DNA from: an uncultured Clostridia bacterium
GTDB lineage: Bacteria > Bacillota > Clostridia > Christensenellales > CAG-917
DNA: 64,000 nucleotides
Assembly: GCA_944363035.1 (NCBI GenBank)
Contig: CALVTS010000001.1
Coordinates: 190,691 to 254,690, forward strand
Reading direction: 5' to 3'
The first letter of the stretch is position 1. Each line of letters opens with the position of its first letter. Below are positions 41,399 to 49,626 of this stretch, in pieces. The notes below the pieces were generated by a model. That model ran no database searches. It was not told the origin of the DNA and was given only the letters and a program-made list of their open reading frames with translations. Both the position numbers and the translations under genes were made by a program.

Positions 41399-42955
41399 TT
41401 GTGGATTCGAGGCGAAAAATTGAGGGATACCGTAAGATCGTTTTCAATAGTGACGGTGTTTTCCGTGGCGACAAGACTGATGTCCTTTCTGTTCAAGATA
41501 TGGATGTCGCGCACCCTCGGCGCGGAGGCGGTGGGACTTTATCAGATAGCGTTCAGCGTGCTTCTGCTCCTCTTCTCCTGCGTGGCGGGCGCGCCCACCG
41601 TGCTCTCCCGCAAGATAGCGGAATGCGCCGCGAGAGGAGAGGTGCGCCGCCAGAACGCGCTCACTTCCGCCTCCCTCCTCATCGGGCTGGTATCCTCCCT
41701 TGCGGTATGCGTGCTCTTTTTCGCGCTCTCCTCCCGTCTCGGAGGCATTTTTGCGGACGAAAGGTGCGTGCCCATCTTTCTCACCATGCTGCCCGCGCTG
41801 GTCACCTCCTCGGTCTACGCCCCCCTGCGCAGTTGGTTTTGGGGGCGCAAGAACTTCATCGCCTTTTCCTCCCTGGAACTTACCGACGAGGTGTTGAAGA
41901 TAGGCTTTTCCATGCTGTTTGCGGGAGGGTTGTTCTCTGCGCTGACGGGCGCCACGGGAGTTGCACTTGCGATGGTGGTCTCGGACGCGGTGTCAGTCGC
42001 TGTCCTGTTTTTCCTCTTCTTCCGCGCGGGAGGCAGGCTCTCCCGTCCCGAGGGAGGGAAGGAGCTCGTCGCCTCCTCCCTTCCCCTTTCCGCCGTACGG
42101 GTGCTCACCTCTCTTTCCGCCTCACTTTCCGCCTTGGTCATCCCCAAACAGCTCATGGCGGGCGGGATGACCGCCGCAGTCGCCACCGCGCAGTACGGCA
42201 GGGTGGCGGGGATGGCGCTCCCCCTCATCATGGCGCCCGTGACCGTCATCGCCGCGCTGTCCGTGGTGCTCATCCCCGACCTTGCGGAGCTCGCCTCCAC
42301 GGGCAGATATGACGAGATCCGCGCAAAACTGCGCACCGCTCTGCTCTTCGCCGCGATAGTGGCGTCCGCTTTCTTCGCCGCATACGTCCCTCTCGGCAGG
42401 GAACTCGGCAAATTCTTCTTCGGAGACGAGGAGGCGGGCAGGCTGGTCTCATACGCCGCCGCCATAATATTCCCTCTCTCCCTCGGCAACGTCACCACCC
42501 CCGCGCTCAACTCGCTGGGCATGGAAAAGCACTCCTTCATCGGCTATGTGTGCGGATTGCTGTGTTCCCTCCCCTGCATCTTCCTGCTCCCCTCCGAGAT
42601 AGGCATCTACGCCGCCGCTGTCGCGAGCGGAGTGGGCTTCCTCGTGACGGCGACCCTCAATTCCTTCTTCCTGATGAGGAGACTGGGACGCCCCGAGGGC
42701 GCGGGACGTCCCCTCGCGGTATGCGTGTTCTCCCTCCCGCTCGCGGTGCTTGGGGTGTTCCTGGAAAGGCTGGTGTCGCCCGCGCTCAACGAGATACTCA
42801 CCATGGCGGCGGTGTGCCTGCCCGTCCTCGCCCTCTTTGCCGCATTCATATCCGTGTTCGGGATAGTGGACATCCCCGCCTTCCTCGGGATGTTCCTCCC
42901 CGACCGCCTGCTCGGGAAACGCAAAAAAACGGAACGGGCGGGACGCGGGCAATAG
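41399..42955 (+). CDS. Polysaccharide/lipid flippase, SpoVB/MurJ-like (MOP superfamily)
   Basis: A 518-residue membrane protein with 14 predicted helices of the MATE/MOP fold. The family N-terminus reads VTVFSVATRLMSFLFKIWMSRTLGAEAVGLYQI. Basic loops and the mid-protein segment IPKQLMAGGMT fit the SpoVB-like branch that flips lipid-linked wall or polysaccharide precursors. Two TTG starts, 41399 and 41420, each have GAGG 6-7 bases upstream; the second gives a shorter N-terminus and is equally likely. It is not clear whether this serves lipid II or another glycolipid. The basic C-terminus (GKRKKTERAGRG) is cytoplasmic. Confidence 0.85.
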   Translation: MWIRGEKLRDTVRSFSIVTVFSVATRLMSFLFKIWMSRTLGAEAVGLYQIAFSVLLLLFSCVAGAPTVLSRKIAECAARGEVRRQNALTSASLLIGLVSSLAVCVLFFALSSRLGGIFADERCVPIFLTMLPALVTSSVYAPLRSWFWGRKNFIAFSSLELTDEVLKIGFSMLFAGGLFSALTGATGVALAMVVSDAVSVAVLFFLFFRAGGRLSRPEGGKELVASSLPLSAVRVLTSLSASLSALVIPKQLMAGGMTAAVATAQYGRVAGMALPLIMAPVTVIAALSVVLIPDLAELASTGRYDEIRAKLRTALLFAAIVASAFFAAYVPLGRELGKFFFGDEEAGRLVSYAAAIIFPLSLGNVTTPALNSLGMEKHSFIGYVCGLLCSLPCIFLLPSEIGIYAAAVASGVGFLVTATLNSFFLMRRLGRPEGAGRPLAVCVFSLPLAVLGVFLERLVSPALNEILTMAAVCLPVLALFAAFISVFGIVDIPAFLGMFLPDRLLGKRKKTERAGRGQ

Positions 42956-43068
42956 TCTGCTTGCCCGAATATACCTGCCGCGCGACGCGTGAAAAGAGCC
43001 TTCCCGAGGTCTGTCCGCATCATCCCCTCTTCGCGCATAAAACCCCTCCGCCGCCGCAAAATAGCACC

Positions 43069-43779
43069 ATGCTGAATCTCTTCCTGCGGTGCATAACGGT
43101 GTACGCGTTCCTCTTTATCGCGATGAGACTGATGGGCAAACGCCAGCTCGGCGAGTTGCAACCATTCGAATTTGCGATAACCCTTGTCGCGAGCGACCTG
43201 GCGTGCATCCCGATGAGCGACCCCACCATCCCGATAATCTACGGCGTGATCCCCGTGTTCACGCTGTTTGTGGTGCATATCATCATCACCAAGCTCGCCT
43301 CGGGGAGCCTGCGCTTCCGCAAACTCCTGAACGGCAAACCCATCGTGGTCATAGAAAGAGGCAACCTCCTCCCCGACGTGCTGAAAGAGCTCAACATGAA
43401 CATCGACGACCTGTTGGAATCCCTGCGCTCCAACGGCTACTTCGACCCCGGCGAGGTGGAATATGCCATAATCGAGACCAACGGCACCATGACCGTCCTC
43501 CCGAGATCCCGCTTCAAACCCCTCACCCCATCTGATATCGGCGTTGAGCCCGAGCCCGCCGTCATGCCCGTCACCGTGGTGATGGAGGGCAATTTCATGG
43601 GCGCGAACATGAAAGGTCTGCGGGGAACGGACAAGGGACGGGTGCTCAGGCTCCTCGACTCCCTCGGGCTCAAACAGAACGACGTCCTCCTGCTCCTCGT
43701 GACGGGAGACCGCGTCTTCGTCCAGCCCTATCACGGGGACAGCCTGACCGTGGAGCTCCCTGCGGAGGAGAAACAATGA
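43069..43779 (+). CDS. DUF421 (YetF-like) membrane protein
   Basis: A 236-residue protein with three N-terminal helices (MLNLFLRCITVYAFLFIAMR; the FAITLVASDLACIPM region; IPVFTLFVVHIIITKL) and a soluble DUF421 domain (GKPIVVIERGNLLPDVLKEL). The YetF/YdfS family is common in spore formers and of uncertain function. There is no Shine-Dalgarno; CAAAAT ends six bases before the ATG, so a leaderless transcript is possible but the -35 is poor. Its stop overlaps the start of the DUF4363 gene. Confidence 0.87.
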   Translation: MLNLFLRCITVYAFLFIAMRLMGKRQLGELQPFEFAITLVASDLACIPMSDPTIPIIYGVIPVFTLFVVHIIITKLASGSLRFRKLLNGKPIVVIERGNLLPDVLKELNMNIDDLLESLRSNGYFDPGEVEYAIIETNGTMTVLPRSRFKPLTPSDIGVEPEPAVMPVTVVMEGNFMGANMKGLRGTDKGRVLRLLDSLGLKQNDVLLLLVTGDRVFVQPYHGDSLTVELPAEEKQ

Positions 43780-44153
43780 AACGCTTCGTCATCGCCCTCG
43801 TCATACTTGCCGTCATCATAACGGGCGGCGTGCTGGAAGCGGTGCGCGTGGACGCGGTATTCGACGAACTGCAATGCCGCATATCCGCGCTGGAAGCGGC
43901 GATAAAATCCCCCGATGACGACGCGTTGGACGAGGTGAAAGAGCTTTCGGCATGGTGGGAGGAAAGGAGAGCGGAGCTGGAACTTTTCACCTGGTCGCCG
44001 GATATGCGCGCGCTCTCCTACGCGCTCGCCGAGACGGAGGGCTCTTTGGAATGCGGAGACGACAAAAACGCGTTGAGCAAATGTCAGTCCCTGCTCACCA
44101 TGGCGCACAACCTGCACGACCTGCTCAACTTCAACCTTGCCGACATAGTGTGA
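43776..44153 (+). CDS. DUF4363 family protein
   Basis: A 125-residue protein with one N-terminal membrane helix (RFVIALVILAVIITGGVL) and an extracytoplasmic helical domain with a conserved-looking ELSAWWEERRAELELF stretch. DUF4363 genes typically follow DUF421 genes in Clostridia, as here with a 4-bp overlap (ATGA). The pair probably works together at the membrane; function unknown. Confidence 0.83.
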   Translation: MKRFVIALVILAVIITGGVLEAVRVDAVFDELQCRISALEAAIKSPDDDALDEVKELSAWWEERRAELELFTWSPDMRALSYALAETEGSLECGDDKNALSKCQSLLTMAHNLHDLLNFNLADIV

Positions 44154-44262
44154 GCCGCCCAGAGAGGTCGGGCGACGCCGAATGAAAAGAAGGATACAAA
44201 GATGCTCCGAGTGCGCGGACGCGCAAACGAGAACGCTCGTTTTTCAAAAGGGGCAAACGAGA

Positions 44263-45669
44263 CTACTCTTCCTCGGCGCGCCCCTCTCCGTCACGATCCG
44301 TCTCTTTGATCCTCTCCTTCAACTTATATATGTCCCCCGCCCCCAAAAAGAGCACCTTGTCATAGTCTCCCGCAAGCGTAGTCGCAACATCAAAGGCTTC
44401 ATCATGCGAATCGACGATATAAACCTTGCATTCGGGATATTTGTGCGCAATTGCGTCTGCCAGGTCGCGGGAAGTACCGCCCCTAGGGTCTCCCCCTCTC
44501 GCGGCGTAGACGGGCATGAGCACCACCTCTTTCCGCCTCCCCAAGACGGCGGCGAAATCCCCGAGATAACTTCGCGTGCGGGAATAGGTGTGCGGCTGGA
44601 ACACGACGAGCGCTCTTTCCCCGTCCTCTTCTTCGGCAGAGAGCGCGCACCCGAGCTCGGTGGGGTGATGGGCGTAATCGAACACCGCCTGTGCGCCGCA
44701 TATCCTTCCCGCTCTTTCCGCGCGGCGTTTCACCCCGCGAAAGGAGGACAACGCGGCGCAAGCCTCCTCGAAACCTACTCCGAGCGCGACGGCGAGCGCG
44801 ACGGCAAACGCTCCGTCACGGGCGATGTGCGCGCCCGCAAAGGGCAGTACGAAGCTCTCCTCCCGAGCGTCGCGGGAAAGGAGCACGCGCTGTCTTCCCC
44901 CGCCGAGAGGCGTCCTCGAATACTCATATGCGCATACGGGCATACGAGAACACTCATCTCCCTCCCTTTCCCGTATGCACACGCGCGCACCTTTGCATAT
45001 GTGCGCGTCCTCGCAGGAGAGCACGGCGAGTCGGCTTTTTTCGACAAATTTCGCAAAAGTCTCCCTGACTTCGCCGATGTCCCCGAAGCTGTCCGGATGA
45101 TCGCACTCCATGTTGAGCACGACGGCGATATCCGGCGCGAGCGCGAGCAGATGTCTCTCGAACTCGCACGCCTCGGTGAGGAATATCCCGCGCGGAAGCG
45201 AACCGTCCTTCTCCCGCGAAAGGACGAGATTGCTCATGCCGACGGGCTCTCCGCCTATATACGCGACGAAGGGTACGCCGCACTCTTTCAGGATGTGCGC
45301 GGTCATGGCGGTGACGGTGGTCTTGCCGTGCGTGCCCGCCACGGCGGCGACGGTGGCGAACATCCCCGCGATCTCGGCAAGGAACTCGTGACGCTCGACG
45401 ACGGGGATGCCCGCGCCGAGCGCGACGGACACCTCCGCATCCGAAAGAGGCACGGCGGAGGAGCGCACCACAAGATCCGCCCCTGCGATTATGTCCGTGC
45501 GCGCCCCCGTATAAACCTCCGCGCCGAGGGAAGAAAGGCGGAGGAGGACGTCGCTTTCGGCAAGGTCGCTCCCGCTCACCATGTCCCCTCTTCGGAGGCA
45601 GTACTCCGCGAGAGCGCACATACCCGCGCCTCCCGCGCCCACAAAATGTATCCTCTTTGCATCGGGCAT
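44263..45669 (-). CDS. murC: UDP-N-acetylmuramate--L-alanine ligase
   Basis: A 468-residue cytoplasmic Mur ligase that adds L-Ala to UDP-MurNAc. Order of features: Rossmann start KRIHFVGAGGAGMCALAEY, ATP loop AGTHGKTTVT (111-120), LTEACEFERHLL, NMECDHPDSF and the C-terminal FQPHTYSRT block. Length is normal. It is isolated from other mur genes. No Shine-Dalgarno is close to the ATG (GAGGAGG lies about 20 bases upstream), and TATAGT occurs 5 bases before the ATG, so a leaderless start is possible. Confidence 0.95.
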   Translation of the reverse strand: MPDAKRIHFVGAGGAGMCALAEYCLRRGDMVSGSDLAESDVLLRLSSLGAEVYTGARTDIIAGADLVVRSSAVPLSDAEVSVALGAGIPVVERHEFLAEIAGMFATVAAVAGTHGKTTVTAMTAHILKECGVPFVAYIGGEPVGMSNLVLSREKDGSLPRGIFLTEACEFERHLLALAPDIAVVLNMECDHPDSFGDIGEVRETFAKFVEKSRLAVLSCEDAHICKGARVCIREREGDECSRMPVCAYEYSRTPLGGGRQRVLLSRDAREESFVLPFAGAHIARDGAFAVALAVALGVGFEEACAALSSFRGVKRRAERAGRICGAQAVFDYAHHPTELGCALSAEEEDGERALVVFQPHTYSRTRSYLGDFAAVLGRRKEVVLMPVYAARGGDPRGGTSRDLADAIAHKYPECKVYIVDSHDEAFDVATTLAGDYDKVLFLGAGDIYKLKERIKETDRDGEGRAEEE

Positions 45670-45769
45670 ACTAAACTATATGCCCGCCGCCTCCTCGGCG
45701 TGCAGGCTCGGCGGACGCATACCCCCGAAATGATAAAAGGTGAAAAATAAGTGCAAATATGCAAAATGC

Positions 45770-45799
45770 TTGTACAAATGTTGATAGTTATGTTATTAT
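45770..45799 (+). promoter_or_regulatory. Promoter of spoVG
   Basis: TTGTAC (45770-45775), an 18-bp spacer and TATTAT (45794-45799) in an AT-rich region. Confidence 0.55.
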
Positions 45800-45835
45800 A
45801 TTTTGGCAAAAGAAGCCTTAAATAAACATACGATC

Positions 45836-46117
45836 ATGTTGAACATCACGGACGTCAAGATCATACTTCCGAAAAGCCGCACGAGCAAACTCTGTGCGAT
45901 AGCTTCCCTCATCATAGACGACTGCTTCGCCATACACGACATCAAGGTCATCGCGGGCAAACGAGGCACTTTTGTGGCGATGCCCGCCGTGGAATCCTCC
46001 AACGGGAGCTTCCGCGACATCGCTCATCCGCTTGACTCCGACACGCGAAAGACCATCACAGAAAGGATACTCGACGCTTATAGCCGCGCCGTGATAGGCG
46101 AGACTCCCGCCATGTGA
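45836..46117 (+). CDS. spoVG: Septation/sporulation regulator SpoVG
   Basis: A 93-residue SpoVG protein, a small nucleic-acid-binding regulator found across Bacillota. The fold is recognisable from MLNITDVKIILPKSRTSKLC, IIDDCFAIHDIKVIAGKRGT and FVAMPAVESSNGSFRDIAHP, then the C-terminal helix. The start is ATG 45836; a TTG eleven codons upstream is in frame but would add residues unlike the family. No strong Shine-Dalgarno. It ends in a bidirectional terminator. Confidence 0.93.
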   Translation: MLNITDVKIILPKSRTSKLCAIASLIIDDCFAIHDIKVIAGKRGTFVAMPAVESSNGSFRDIAHPLDSDTRKTITERILDAYSRAVIGETPAM

Positions 46118-46149
46118 GGACATTGCTCGGTCCGGGCAGAATGACATCA

Positions 46150-46178
46150 AAAAGACCGTCCGCAGAGGACGGTCTTTT
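46150..46178. terminator. Bidirectional intrinsic terminator
   Basis: AAAAGACCGTCC-GCAGA-GGACGGTCTTTT between rightward spoVG and the leftward flavin oxidase operon. Confidence 0.88.
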
Positions 46179-46212
46179 CTTGCTTGATTTTTCCGAGCGG
46201 CTTTTTCTCGTC

Positions 46213-48021
46213 TTACTTTTTCTTTTCGGTCTTATCCTTTTCGGGCTCTATCTCGGTGTGCGCGGCGGGAGAAGCCTTTTCCTCCCCCTTGCCGCCTTCG
46301 AACACACCCTCGACGGTGAGCGCGCCGTCCAAAGCGAGAGTGCCGCCCGCATTGAGAAGCCCGTCGGGGTCGAAATACGCCTTCAACGCCTTGTAGACAT
46401 TGAGCTGAGCGGTGCCTATGGACTCTTCCAGGAAGGGCGCGAAGAGCTTGCCTATCCCGTGATGGTGCGAAAGCGCCGCCCCCGATTTCATGATGGCGTC
46501 CAGAATGGTGTAATGATACTTCTTGAACGCTTCGAGGTCGGTGGTCTTGATGACGAAGATGAAGTAAAGGTTCGCACCCTGCGGATAGCTGTGGGAGATG
46601 TGGGTGGTGCACATGGCGTCAGGCCAGGCTTTGACGGCTTTCCTGACGTCGCGGTGCACCTGCGCCATGTTATCCCAGTTGACGGCGCACTCCAAAGTGT
46701 CGATGATGATGCCGTAATCCTGGATGGTATCCCTGAGATAGGGGTCCGAGAACCTGCCGTGCTCCCACGCCGTGGTGACATAGCCGGTGAGGGACATCGC
46801 GTTGTATTTGTGGGCTATCTTTTTGACGTTTTTGACGATGTTGCGCTGGAGCCCGTCCTCGCCGTCCGCAAACCCCAGGAGCAGACAACGCTGATTGGGC
46901 TTGAACCCCTTTGCGGCGAGCAACGTGTTGAGCGGGGACTCCGCGATGCCGTACATATGCATCATCATGTCCGTCTCCTCGGCATCCGAGAGCCTGAACA
47001 CGGAAGGATAGCCGAATTCCCCTTGCATGACCTCGCGCATAGCCGCCATGCCGTCCTCCCAAGTGGGGAACATATAGGAGAATTTGCGGTGTTTAGCGGA
47101 CTTTTTGAACACTTTAAGCGTCACTTGCGTCAAAATGCCGAAAGTGCCCTCGCTCCCCATCATGATCTGGTCGATGTTGGGACCCGTCGCCTTGCGGGGG
47201 GCGGAATCCGTGGTTATCCTGCCGATGGGGGTGACGTACTCCTGGCAGAGGACGAGGTCTGCGGCGCATCCGTAATAGGTGGAATTCTGTCCGCTCCCGC
47301 GCGTCACGACCCAGCCGCCCACACAGCTGTACTCGAAGGACTGGGGGAAGTGCCCGCAGGTGAGGCGGTGCTTCGCGCCGAAGTTTTCGGGGGCGTGATT
47401 GAGGATGTCCTCAAGCTGAGGCCCGCTTATGCCGGGCTGTACCGTGATGGTCTGATTGACCTCGTTGAACGCCAGCACTTTGTTGAAGTTTTTCCTGAGA
47501 TCCAGGATCATATTGGGGGAGCACATACACTCCGTCCCGCGCGTCACGCTGGAACCGCCCGCGTAGACATAGAGGTATATCCTGTGCTTTTTGGAGAACG
47601 CCACCAGTTTTTCCACGTCCTCGGTGGTGGAGGGATACACCACGACGTCGGGCAGATTTTCTATTATGCCCTTTCTCAGACGCATGATGTCCACCATGGT
47701 CTTGCCGTAGCACACCTGCGCGCGGGTGAAATCGTCCGTGGTCACGTTGTCCTCTCCGAGGATGTCGGCAAGCTCTTTGAGCTGGGCTTCGGTGAGACGT
47801 GTGGGCACGTGGATGTCCACCACCTCGTTGCCGACGTCCACCATCTCCTTGAAGTCGTCGTCGGTGAGGTGGAATCTGTCCTTCACCAGCTTGTAAAGCC
47901 CCTCTTTCGGACGCTTGTACGCGGCGGGATCCCCCCATTTCATTATGGAGCGGTAGCTCTTTTCGACGGGAGGATCGGTGATCCACTTGGGTTCGAATTC
48001 TTTGTAGGGTTTGTTTGACAT
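46213..48021 (-). CDS. FAD-binding oxidase, alkyldihydroxyacetonephosphate synthase-like
   Basis: A 602-residue flavoprotein of the VAO/GlcD superfamily. The FAD domain has VVVYPSTTEDVEKLVAFSKK, then LYVYAGGSSVTRGT and the later GGWVVTRGSGQNSTYYG block. The C-terminal part carries SHHHGIGK (HHH at 519-521), the signature of alkyl-DHAP synthases, which swap the acyl group of acyl-DHAP for a fatty alcohol to make ether lipids. GlcD/lactate oxidase-type enzymes are the alternative. A charged, probably disordered tail (EKDKTEKKK) ends the protein. AAAGGAG precedes the ATG. It is the last gene of the flavoenzyme operon. Confidence 0.82.
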   Translation of the reverse strand: MSNKPYKEFEPKWITDPPVEKSYRSIMKWGDPAAYKRPKEGLYKLVKDRFHLTDDDFKEMVDVGNEVVDIHVPTRLTEAQLKELADILGEDNVTTDDFTRAQVCYGKTMVDIMRLRKGIIENLPDVVVYPSTTEDVEKLVAFSKKHRIYLYVYAGGSSVTRGTECMCSPNMILDLRKNFNKVLAFNEVNQTITVQPGISGPQLEDILNHAPENFGAKHRLTCGHFPQSFEYSCVGGWVVTRGSGQNSTYYGCAADLVLCQEYVTPIGRITTDSAPRKATGPNIDQIMMGSEGTFGILTQVTLKVFKKSAKHRKFSYMFPTWEDGMAAMREVMQGEFGYPSVFRLSDAEETDMMMHMYGIAESPLNTLLAAKGFKPNQRCLLLGFADGEDGLQRNIVKNVKKIAHKYNAMSLTGYVTTAWEHGRFSDPYLRDTIQDYGIIIDTLECAVNWDNMAQVHRDVRKAVKAWPDAMCTTHISHSYPQGANLYFIFVIKTTDLEAFKKYHYTILDAIMKSGAALSHHHGIGKLFAPFLEESIGTAQLNVYKALKAYFDPDGLLNAGGTLALDGALTVEGVFEGGKGEEKASPAAHTEIEPEKDKTEKKK

Positions 48022-48043
48022 GATCTTCTCCTTTCTGTTGCGC

Positions 48044-48379
48044 TCAATGTATGGTTGCCGTGGCGATGAGGTTGACGTCCGTCCCCACCACGGAAGCCGC
48101 GACAACGTCGCCGCGGCGCAGTTTCTTTGTCACTTCGATCCCGTTGATGAGCCGCATGAGCTCCCCTATCCTGCTTTTCGGGATCTCGCCGTCCGTGCGC
48201 ACGGGGAGCACGGGCATGGAAGGGAACGAAGTCGCCACGGTGGAACACACCGTCCGCATGGGGCAAGTCTCCTCCGCTTTTGCGAAAGCCTCTCCCTTTT
48301 TGCAGGTATTGCCCGTGACGACGCCGTTTTCCACACTCATGCGGCATCCCTTCGGACACACAATGCACACAAGTTCCAT
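48044..48379 (-). CDS. DUF1667 protein
   Basis: A 111-residue protein with an N-terminal cysteine motif CIVCPKGCRM and two more cysteines (NTCKKG, TCPMRTVC) typical of DUF1667. Such proteins accompany GlpA/GlpB-type flavoproteins in Clostridia and probably carry an iron-sulfur centre or link the dehydrogenase to an electron acceptor. Start and upstream stop share one base (TGATG), indicating translational coupling. Confidence 0.88.
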   Translation of the reverse strand: MELVCIVCPKGCRMSVENGVVTGNTCKKGEAFAKAEETCPMRTVCSTVATSFPSMPVLPVRTDGEIPKSRIGELMRLINGIEVTKKLRRGDVVAASVVGTDVNLIATATIH

Positions 48380-49626
48380 CAGTTCTCCTCCAATTCTACC
48401 GTGAGTTTGCTCTTCGCGTTCAGACCGAATGCCGAAAAGTCTATCTCCACTCTCTGCATCTCGGGAGGACGCAGGAAAGCGAATTTCTTCTTGTACACCT
48501 CTTTGCCGTCCGCCGATATGCGGAGGGTGGCTCTGTCCATGTCCTTTGCGGAGCGGAAGAAAAGCACCACTCTGTCCGAAGGCTTGGCAAGATCTATGCG
48601 GTGAGGCACATACGAGAGTATCCCCTTGCCCTTTTCCAGCCTGACGCACTCTCCCGAAGGGAGCATACGAGCGGCATTCCCGCCCGCGTCGGCGGCGCAC
48701 TCGGACACATAGTCCACAAGGTCGAAGACGTTGAGCGCGTTGCCCGCCGAAAACACCCCTTCCACGGTGCTCATATAAGTCTGGTCGCATTCGGGTCCCT
48801 TGGTGGAAGGATCCAACTTTACCCCCAGGCTTTCGGCAAGCTCGTTTTCGGGGATGAGCCCCACCGAGAGTATGAGCGCGTCGCACTCCACCACTCTCTC
48901 GGTACCCTTTATCGGCCGCATCCTGTCGTCCACCTCGGCGACTTCCACCGCGGTGAGCCTGTCCTTGCCGAACACGCGCGTGACGGTGTGCGAGAGATGG
49001 AGAGGGATGTCGAAGTCATGCAGACATTGGTGTATGTTGCGGGTGAGCCCGCTGGGTTCCGGCTTGACTTCGTATACACCCTCCACTTCCGCGCCTTCGA
49101 GAGTGAGGCGGCGCGCCATGATGAGCCCGATGTCGCCGCTCCCGAGGATGACGCACCTTTTGGCGGGGAGCTTGCCCATGAGATTGACGAAGTTCTGCGC
49201 CGTGCCCGCCGTGAACACGCCTGCGGGACGGGTGCCCTGTATGAGCACCTGCTTCGCCGTCCTTTCGCGGCATCCCGTGGCGAGCACGAGGGCGCGGGTC
49301 CTGAAACTCAGCATCCCCTCCCTGCTCACGCAGGTGACGGCGAACCCATCCTTTTCCTTTTTTATCTCGGTAACGAAAGTGAGCGTATAGGTGTCCACGG
49401 GGAGCGCCTCGACGAGGTCGATATATCTCTCGGCGTACTCGGGACCCGCCAGCTTCTCCCCGAAACGGATGAGCCCGAACCCGTCGTGCACGCACTGTTT
49501 GAGGATGCCTCCGAGCCTGGCTTCGCGTTCGAGCACGGCGGTCTTCGCGCCCGCCTTGCACGCGCTCTCCGCCGCGGCGAGCCCTGCGGGACCTCCGCCT
49601 ATGACTATGACGTCGTATTCCTTCAT
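48379..49626 (-). CDS. FAD-dependent oxidoreductase, GlpB/NAD(P)-disulfide-type
   Basis: A 415-residue pyridine-nucleotide-type flavoprotein. FAD-binding VIVIGGGPAGLAAAESA at 7-23, LVLATGCRERT, an NAD-type ILGSGDIGLIMARRL near 165-180, and the second FAD motif GVFSAGNALNVFDLVD. Residues after about 320 form an extra all-beta domain. It corresponds to the small flavoprotein next to GlpA in clostridial glycerol-3-phosphate dehydrogenase clusters. It overlaps the GlpA-like gene by 4 bp. Confidence 0.85.
   Translation of the reverse strand: MKEYDVIVIGGGPAGLAAAESACKAGAKTAVLEREARLGGILKQCVHDGFGLIRFGEKLAGPEYAERYIDLVEALPVDTYTLTFVTEIKKEKDGFAVTCVSREGMLSFRTRALVLATGCRERTAKQVLIQGTRPAGVFTAGTAQNFVNLMGKLPAKRCVILGSGDIGLIMARRLTLEGAEVEGVYEVKPEPSGLTRNIHQCLHDFDIPLHLSHTVTRVFGKDRLTAVEVAEVDDRMRPIKGTERVVECDALILSVGLIPENELAESLGVKLDPSTKGPECDQTYMSTVEGVFSAGNALNVFDLVDYVSECAADAGGNAARMLPSGECVRLEKGKGILSYVPHRIDLAKPSDRVVLFFRSAKDMDRATLRISADGKEVYKKKFAFLRPPEMQRVEIDFSAFGLNAKSKLTVELEEN

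Noticed and set aside
46114-48018. 634-codon frame opposite the flavin oxidase
   Set aside because: Shadow frame; the opposite strand has clear FAD-binding and HHHGIGK motifs and a Shine-Dalgarno.
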